Assembly: GCA_036172265.1 (NCBI GenBank)
Contig: JASFBA010000073.1
Location: 1 to 61,654 of the forward strand
Direction: 5' to 3'
From: JASFBA01 sp036172265
GTDB lineage: Bacteria > Chloroflexota > Chloroflexia > DTKN01
Length of the DNA stretch: 61,654 nucleotides
Below, piece by piece: positions 58,101-61,654 of the stretch. The notes beneath the pieces were generated by a model. The model made no database searches. It was not told the origin of the DNA and worked only from the letters and a program-made list of their open reading frames with translations. The number at the start of each line of letters is the position of its first letter. The stretch's first letter is position 1. The translations under genes were made by a program, and so were the position numbers.

Positions 58101-58461
58101 ATCGGATGTGGGGCTGGCGGAGGATGTGGTGGTAGACGGCCTCGATCTGGTGGGGGAGTGGGTCCACCTGGGAGACGTTGACGGCCAGGAGAGGGTCAAA
58201 CTGGTGGGCCAGGCGGATGCGGTGGGCCTCCAGGGCGAGGAAAAAGGCCTCGGCGTTGCCGGTGAAGGTGGGGCGCTTCTCCTGGACAACTCGGATCTGG
58301 GCCAGGTCGGCGGGCTGGAGGGTGTGGTCGTAATAGCGGCGGGAGTGGCGGCCAACGGCTTCGATTCGCCACCCTTGCCCGATGGGGCAGACGGAGAGGA
58401 CCCGTAGCGGTTCGCTCCAGAACGGACCTTCAATGACCTGGTTCGGGGCAAGGTGGTTCAT
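55147..58461 (-). CDS. SNF2-type helicase with C-terminal DUF3883
   Basis: The 1104-residue protein carries the helicase motifs DDPGAGKTIMAGLL (I, about 125), VDEAHKM (II), LLTATPHRGD (III), then LIFTEARETLDYLAEKL, VSTEAGGEGINLQF (V) and QRMGRIHRYGQ (VI). A coiled-coil insertion of about 100 residues separates the two lobes. The C-terminus is a DUF3883 PD-(D/E)XK-like domain (GYDIRS...RYIEVKAR). DrmD and Hma-type defence helicases share this architecture. It is the first gene of the operon, with a good promoter at 58626-58654. It probably translocates on phage DNA. Confidence 0.9.
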   Translation of the reverse strand: MNHLAPNQVIEGPFWSEPLRVLSVCPIGQGWRIEAVGRHSRRYYDHTLQPADLAQIRVVQEKRPTFTGNAEAFFLALEAHRIRLAHQFDPLLAVNVSQVDPLPHQIEAVYHHILRQPHIRFLLADDPGAGKTIMAGLLLKELKLRGLVRRTLIVVPGHLKDQWRREMKERFAEAFTVVDRAVMNATWGRNIWQEEPQIITSMDFAKQDDVMVALAETHWDLAIVDEAHKMAAYRYGEKTDKTERYRFGEMLSRISQFLLLLTATPHRGDPENFRLFLDLLEPGMFANSDLLLESVQRRDNPLFLRRLKEDLRDFAGRPLFPPRRVFTRLYRLNDEEKRLYNAVTEYVEKSYNKALVSEKRNVAFALLILQRRMASSVRAVRRSLERRKERLEKLLELGKWLAEGGQVDEEALEDAPEAERMRQEEELVERLTAAETREELEEEIRTLADLVYLAREAERCEIETKLKELHRVMEDESIRKRGEKLLIFTEARETLDYLAEKLRAWGYSVATLHGGMNLDARIRAEHEFREHAQVMVSTEAGGEGINLQFCSLMVNYDIPWNPNRLEQRMGRIHRYGQQKEVHIYNLVAADTREGMVLRALFQKLERIQQALGSDRVFDVIGEVIPGRSLKDLIVEAIARRRSLDEIMGDIEAVPDETAVCKAREAAMEALATRHIDLQRVLGEDRRARENRLVPEYIERFFERTCRHLEVPLERRRDGLWRVPSVPYELRNVSPAFKHRHGEIFHEYNKIAFDKQTASRHEAVFVAPGHPLLETIIEAILSRCEPDVQSGAVFADPDGRLDGWLWFLQGELRDGNDRVAGKRVFAVFQPADGSAPRPVNSSILWNLLPWQPAADAEPPPPEEAVVALFVETVLEEYRAELQRERERHAQIRRRYGLRSLDTLMMESQARLIEYDTRRAQGQPVPEVEIRNEERRKEELSARRRDLEEEIRRQTVLLPSTPRVLGVARVVPQTAGDPAIRSDAEIEAIGVQVAMDYERQHGREPQDVSAQNLGYDIRSTAPDGTVRYIEVKARATTGAIVLTPNEWLMAQRLGEEYWLYVVENAATAPTLHTIRNPAAKLRPQEVVEIVRFVVNDWKEAATHEGT

Positions 58462-58504
58462 CTGCTTCGGCTCCCACCGCCGCCGATGAAACCGCCGGCA
58501 AAAT

Positions 58505-58543
58505 CGGCCGTAGGAGCCTGGTGCCGCTACGCCCCTACGGCCG
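58505..58543. repeat. Hairpin in the helicase leader
   Basis: CGGCCGTAGG (58505-58514) and CCTACGGCCG (58534-58543) form a perfect 10-bp stem with a 19-nt loop that itself contains GCCGCTACGCC. It lies in the untranslated leader of the helicase operon. The 341-bp gap 58462-58802 otherwise holds only the two divergent promoters and the hairpin at 58754-58775. Confidence 0.5.
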
Positions 58544-58625
58544 CCTGCTCCGGCACACTGGCGGACTTTGCAGGCTTTGGCCGGCTGAAGAGGTCCAAGG
58601 CCAGGCTTTAAATCGTACCATCCCT

Positions 58626-58654
58626 ATTTTACCATCTCCAATCGGCGACTGCAA
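58626..58654 (-). promoter_or_regulatory. Promoter for the helicase-methylase-ATPase operon
   Basis: Minus-strand TTGCAG (58649-58654), 17 bp, TAAAAT (58626-58631). The leader to ATG 58461 is about 160 nt and contains the 58505-58543 hairpin. No binding site for a controller protein is obvious. Confidence 0.65.
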
Positions 58655-58702
58655 GCGGTGGGCAAAGGTGTCTGTTTCTGTGGCCGCCGACGACCGCGCC
58701 GA

Positions 58703-58731
58703 TTGCAGGGGGAAGGCGTTTGTGCTACAAT
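58703..58731 (+). promoter_or_regulatory. Promoter for the alpha/beta hydrolase
   Basis: TTGCAG (58703-58708), 17 bp, TACAAT (58726-58731), divergent from the defence operon promoter. Confidence 0.7.
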
Positions 58732-58753
58732 CCCGGCGAACGGATGGACGGCA

Positions 58754-58775
58754 GGGCGTAGCGGTGCTACGTCCC
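58754..58775 (+). repeat. Hairpin in the hydrolase leader
   Basis: GGGCGTAGC-GGT-GCTACGTCCC with one bulged T, ending 27 bases before the start codon. The same CGTAGC/GCTACG theme appears at 58521-58535 and 31632-31649. Confidence 0.45.
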
Positions 58776-58802
58776 TAAAGAGGCTCGACGGTTCCAAGAC
58801 CG

Positions 58803-59672
58803 ATGTTTCGGCGGCAATTTCGACCCTGCGGATGGCGCCTCGTCCACGACTTCGGCGGGGACGGCCCCGTCGTCCACCTGGCCCACGCCAACGGCTTTCC
58901 ACCCGGCACCTATCGCTCGCTGGCCAAGACCCTGACCGACCGTTACCGCGTCATCGGCCTGCCGGCGCGGCCGCTGTGGCCGGGGAGCCGTCCCGAGGAG
59001 ATGTCCCATTGGCATACCTTGGCCGACGACCTGGCCCAAGGGCTGGAAGCGCTGGGACTGCACGGGATCATCGGCGTCGGCCACTCGATGGGAGGTGTGG
59101 CTACCCTATGGGCGGCGGTTCGATGTCAGGGCCTCTTTCGTGCTATCGTGCTGATCGACCCCGTTATCCTTCCGCCCCGGCGATTGTTCCTGATGCGTGT
59201 CCTGCGCCGAATCGGGAGGAAGGTGCCTTCCGATCTGGTACGAGGGGCGCTGCGTCGCCGGCGCACCTGGCCCGACCGGGAGGCCTGCTACCATTACTTG
59301 CGGGCCAGGCCCTTTTTCGCCACCTGGCCGGCCGAAAGCCTCCGGGCCTATGTGGAAACCGGCACCCGCGAGCGACCAGAAGGTGGGGTGGAACTGGCCT
59401 ACCCGCCGGAGTGGGAGGCACATATCTTCGCCACCACCCCTACCGATGTCTGGCAGGACGTCCCCCGTCTGAACATTCCCACCCTCGTCATCCGGGGAGA
59501 ACGCTCCCGGACATTCTTCCCCCAGGCCCGGCGGCGGATGGAGCGGCTGCTTCCTCAGGCCCGTTTCGTCGTCGTCCCGGAGGCCGGCCACATGGTACCG
59601 ATGGAGCGGCCGGCGGAGGTCGGCGCGGCGATTCGGGCCTTTCTCTCCGATTTGACAAATGCTCTTCCGTAG
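58803..59672 (+). CDS. Alpha/beta hydrolase
   Basis: The 289-residue protein has the alpha/beta hydrolase fold: VVHLAHANGFPPGTYRSLAK (oxyanion region), the nucleophile elbow GVGHSMGG with Ser (about 95), an Asp candidate after PTLVIRGERS, and the catalytic His in VPEAGHMVPMERP. The lid region is Arg-rich. The substrate is unknown; esterase, lipase or small-molecule hydrolase roles are all possible. Its 3' end contains the -35 box of the next gene's promoter. Confidence 0.88.
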   Translation: MFRRQFRPCGWRLVHDFGGDGPVVHLAHANGFPPGTYRSLAKTLTDRYRVIGLPARPLWPGSRPEEMSHWHTLADDLAQGLEALGLHGIIGVGHSMGGVATLWAAVRCQGLFRAIVLIDPVILPPRRLFLMRVLRRIGRKVPSDLVRGALRRRRTWPDREACYHYLRARPFFATWPAESLRAYVETGTRERPEGGVELAYPPEWEAHIFATTPTDVWQDVPRLNIPTLVIRGERSRTFFPQARRRMERLLPQARFVVVPEAGHMVPMERPAEVGAAIRAFLSDLTNALP

Positions 59673-59681
59673 GACTACAAT
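59652..59681 (+). promoter_or_regulatory. Promoter for the FG-GAP/PKD protein
   Basis: TTGACA (59652-59657), 18 bp, TACAAT (59676-59681), overlapping the last codons of the hydrolase gene. An GGAGGTGA ribosome site precedes ATG 59721. Confidence 0.7.
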
Positions 59682-59720
59682 GACGGCCGAACCGTCGCTT
59701 GAAGCATCTGGAGGTGAACG

Positions 59721-61654
59721 ATGCGTCGTGCGGTCGTTATCGTCTTGATTCTTGGGCTGGTCCTGCCGGCGGTTCTCTTCCCTGTCTCGGCCGGCCCGAA
59801 TACGGTCGCCGGAGTCTATACCCTGACCTATGTCGAATCTTCCTCCGGCCTGACCCCTCCCCAACTGGAAGGAGGCCCCACCGAGGTGGAAATGGGCGAT
59901 GTGAACGGGGACGGCTACCTGGACCTGATCTCCATCGGCGACCACGGTTCTCCCTATGTCAACACGGACGAGCACGGCGTTATGGTCTGGTTCGGCGACG
60001 GGGCCGGCCACTGGGCCGTGTATATGAACGGGGACTTTGGCTACGGCGGCGTGGCCCTGGGCGACGTGGACGGCGACGGCGATGTGGACGTTGGCTACGG
60101 CATGCACCACAATTACTCCGGAAACGATTTCGGCGACCAGTTGCTGGAGGTAGCCCTGGGTGACGGAACGGGCCATAACTGGACGCCCTGGGATGACGGC
60201 CTGGCCGCAAACGGCGAGACCTGGGGAATGTTCGGCACCGATTTTGCCGATGTGGATCACGATGGCGACCTGGATGTGGGTTCCATTTCCTTTGGCTGCT
60301 GCGCCGGAATCCACGTCTATCTCAACCAGGGGGACGGCACCTGGGTGCAGTCCTTCGGCTTCCTAGGGGGCAATTCGGATATGCACCTTGTTTTCGGCGA
60401 TGTGAACGGCGATGGAAACGCCGACTTGGCCGTTTCCCACCAGTACGGCACCGTTTACCTGGGAGATGGGACGGGAAACTTTGCCTTGGGCGACGGCAAT
60501 CTACCTCCTCCAGGTACGGCAGGCCATGCCGGGGTGGACCTGGGAGATGTCAATCACGATGGCCGCGACGATCTGGCTTTCTGCAATGCCAACGGCGGTG
60601 TGGAGGTTTGGAGTTGGGCCGGCCCGGGGAACTGGGTGAGCCTCTCCGGCAACCTGCCGGCCAGCGGCCCCTATGAGGCGGCCCAACTGTTCGATATGGA
60701 TATGGACGGGCATCTGGATGTGGCCGCCTTCGGCGGGGGGCAGGTACGTATCTGGGGAGGAAACGGTGCCGGAGGGTGGAACGAAATCGCCAGTTTCACC
60801 ACCCCCGCTCCAGGATATATGCAGGCCTTTCGGGTCGGCGGAGATGCCGATCACAGCGGTTACCCGGACATCGTGCTCGTCTCCGAGGAGGGCTCCTGGT
60901 TCAACGCGCAGAACCATATGCACTTTTACCGGGAGAATTCGACGCCGGCCGCTCTGGAGATCAATCCGGTTTTCCCTCACGGGGGAGAATCGTTTCATGC
61001 CGGAGGGACCATCTTTGTGGACTGGATCAGCGCCATTCCTTCCGGCGGTCCGGGAACGGTCTCCCTGGAACTTTCCCTCTACGGGATGGCCGGCCCCTGG
61101 ATACCCGTCGCCTCCGACATTCCCAACACCGGCCGTTACCAGTGGCGAATTCCTCCTTCTACTCCCTCGACGAATGCGGCTTATATCCGCTACACCCTGG
61201 TTGTTTCCCCGGAAGTAGCCGTGGCTACTACTCCTCAGGCCTTCAACATCTTGGGTTCTTTCGAGGAACCGATCTACGGGCTCCAGGCAGAGAATGATAG
61301 TCCCACTGAACTGGGCCGGCCGACCCATTTCACGGCTACGGTCATCTCGGGAACCAATGTGGCCTATGCCTGGGCCTTTGGCGACGGAAGCACCGGCAAT
61401 GGGCAGAGGGTGTCCCACATTTATCCGGAACTGGGCCTCTATACCGTTACAGTAACCGCCACCAACAGCGTCAGCCAGGATGTGGCGACGACGACGGCGG
61501 TGATCACCGAGGTACCTATCGGCGGTCTTGGGGCGTGGAACGACGGGCCGACGGTGCTGGGCCGGCCGACGCATTTCACGGCGACGGTGGTTTCGGGGAC
61601 GGGCGTATCGTACAGGTGGGACTTTGGGGACGGGGGGAGTGGGGAGGGGGAGGT
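59721..61654 (+). CDS. Secreted FG-GAP/VCBS repeat protein with PKD domains, 3' end outside window
   Basis: The frame runs open from ATG 59721 to the window end (644 codons). A signal peptide (MRRAVVIVLILGLVLPAVLF) is followed by 6-7 FG-GAP/VCBS blades with calcium-binding loops such as GDVNGDGYLDL, GDVDGDGDVDV, ADVDHDGDLDV, GDVNGDGNADL and GDVNHDGRDDL, forming a propeller (about 50-400). After a linker come PKD-like domains (AFGDGSTGNG, WDFGDGGSGEG). The second PKD copy begins just before the window end with almost the same DNA as the first. It is probably a surface adhesin or binding protein. Confidence 0.85.
   Translation, partial: MRRAVVIVLILGLVLPAVLFPVSAGPNTVAGVYTLTYVESSSGLTPPQLEGGPTEVEMGDVNGDGYLDLISIGDHGSPYVNTDEHGVMVWFGDGAGHWAVYMNGDFGYGGVALGDVDGDGDVDVGYGMHHNYSGNDFGDQLLEVALGDGTGHNWTPWDDGLAANGETWGMFGTDFADVDHDGDLDVGSISFGCCAGIHVYLNQGDGTWVQSFGFLGGNSDMHLVFGDVNGDGNADLAVSHQYGTVYLGDGTGNFALGDGNLPPPGTAGHAGVDLGDVNHDGRDDLAFCNANGGVEVWSWAGPGNWVSLSGNLPASGPYEAAQLFDMDMDGHLDVAAFGGGQVRIWGGNGAGGWNEIASFTTPAPGYMQAFRVGGDADHSGYPDIVLVSEEGSWFNAQNHMHFYRENSTPAALEINPVFPHGGESFHAGGTIFVDWISAIPSGGPGTVSLELSLYGMAGPWIPVASDIPNTGRYQWRIPPSTPSTNAAYIRYTLVVSPEVAVATTPQAFNILGSFEEPIYGLQAENDSPTELGRPTHFTATVISGTNVAYAWAFGDGSTGNGQRVSHIYPELGLYTVTVTATNSVSQDVATTTAVITEVPIGGLGAWNDGPTVLGRPTHFTATVVSGTGVSYRWDFGDGGSGEGE

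Overview
The window reads as a GC-rich (by eye roughly 60-65%) chromosomal segment of a thermophilic bacterium, most likely a member of the Chloroflexota (Anaerolineae or Thermoflexia-like). The evidence is circumstantial: a branched-polyamine synthase (bpsA) next to speD, long secreted proteins with Thr/Pro-rich linkers and an IYLPLV-type segment, paired DUF3048 lipoproteins, and strong sigma70-like promoters with almost invariant 17-bp spacing. No tRNA, rRNA or CRISPR array was seen.

Layout. 1-3014: a secreted repeat protein cut by the window edge, a GNAT acetyltransferase and an AI-2E family permease, all on the minus strand, with a small MITE-like repeat. 3095-9574 (+): a GT39-like glycosyltransferase, lpdA, bpsA (carrying an in-frame repeat-derived insertion), speD and rlmN. 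9639-17084 (-): a LysR regulator, an M6 metalloprotease, a lipoprotein, two DUF3048 proteins and dnaN. 17342-22257 (-): an M14-like carboxypeptidase, two acyl-CoA dehydrogenases, smpB and a cyclophilin lipoprotein. 22321-29782: uppP (+), then a PLP-homeostasis protein, pgeF and a 1642-residue surface protein (GxGYxYP, propeller, cohesin-like and dockerin modules) on the minus strand. 29800-32313 (+): rpsA behind a structured, terminator-bearing leader, then rpmI, infA and rpsU. 32358-36510 (+): an SbcC/Rad50-like ATPase, an unknown protein and a frameshifted CHAT-like protease remnant. 36560-39905 (+): mltG, prepilin peptidase, thyX and a cyclodeaminase. 39949-44578 (-): an LpxL-like acyltransferase, tgt with an extra N-terminal domain, an Eis-like acetyltransferase and a zinc-ribbon membrane protein.

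44738-58654 (-) is the accessory part. One promoter drives a SNF2-type helicase with a C-terminal DUF3883 nuclease fold, a small PD-(D/E)XK protein, a DUF1156 zinc-ribbon adenine methylase and a DUF499 P-loop ATPase, each overlapping the next by a few bases. I read this as a helicase-methylase-ATPase anti-phage operon of the kind catalogued as Hma. The methylase is split by a single TAA where the family has Tyr, and it carries a 574-bp insertion made of a DUF559 endonuclease domain between two directly repeated ~100-bp palindromic units. A C25 (gingipain-like) protease with a one-base frameshift follows 52 bp downstream. 58703-61654 (+): an alpha/beta hydrolase and a secreted FG-GAP/PKD protein cut by the window end.

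The most novel theme is non-coding palindromic repeats carried in frame inside conserved enzymes (bpsA and the DUF1156 methylase), in one case with an apparently intact DUF559 nuclease between two repeat copies. This suggests a homing-like selfish element, or a repeat-mediated conversion of a methylase into a nuclease-methylase fusion.
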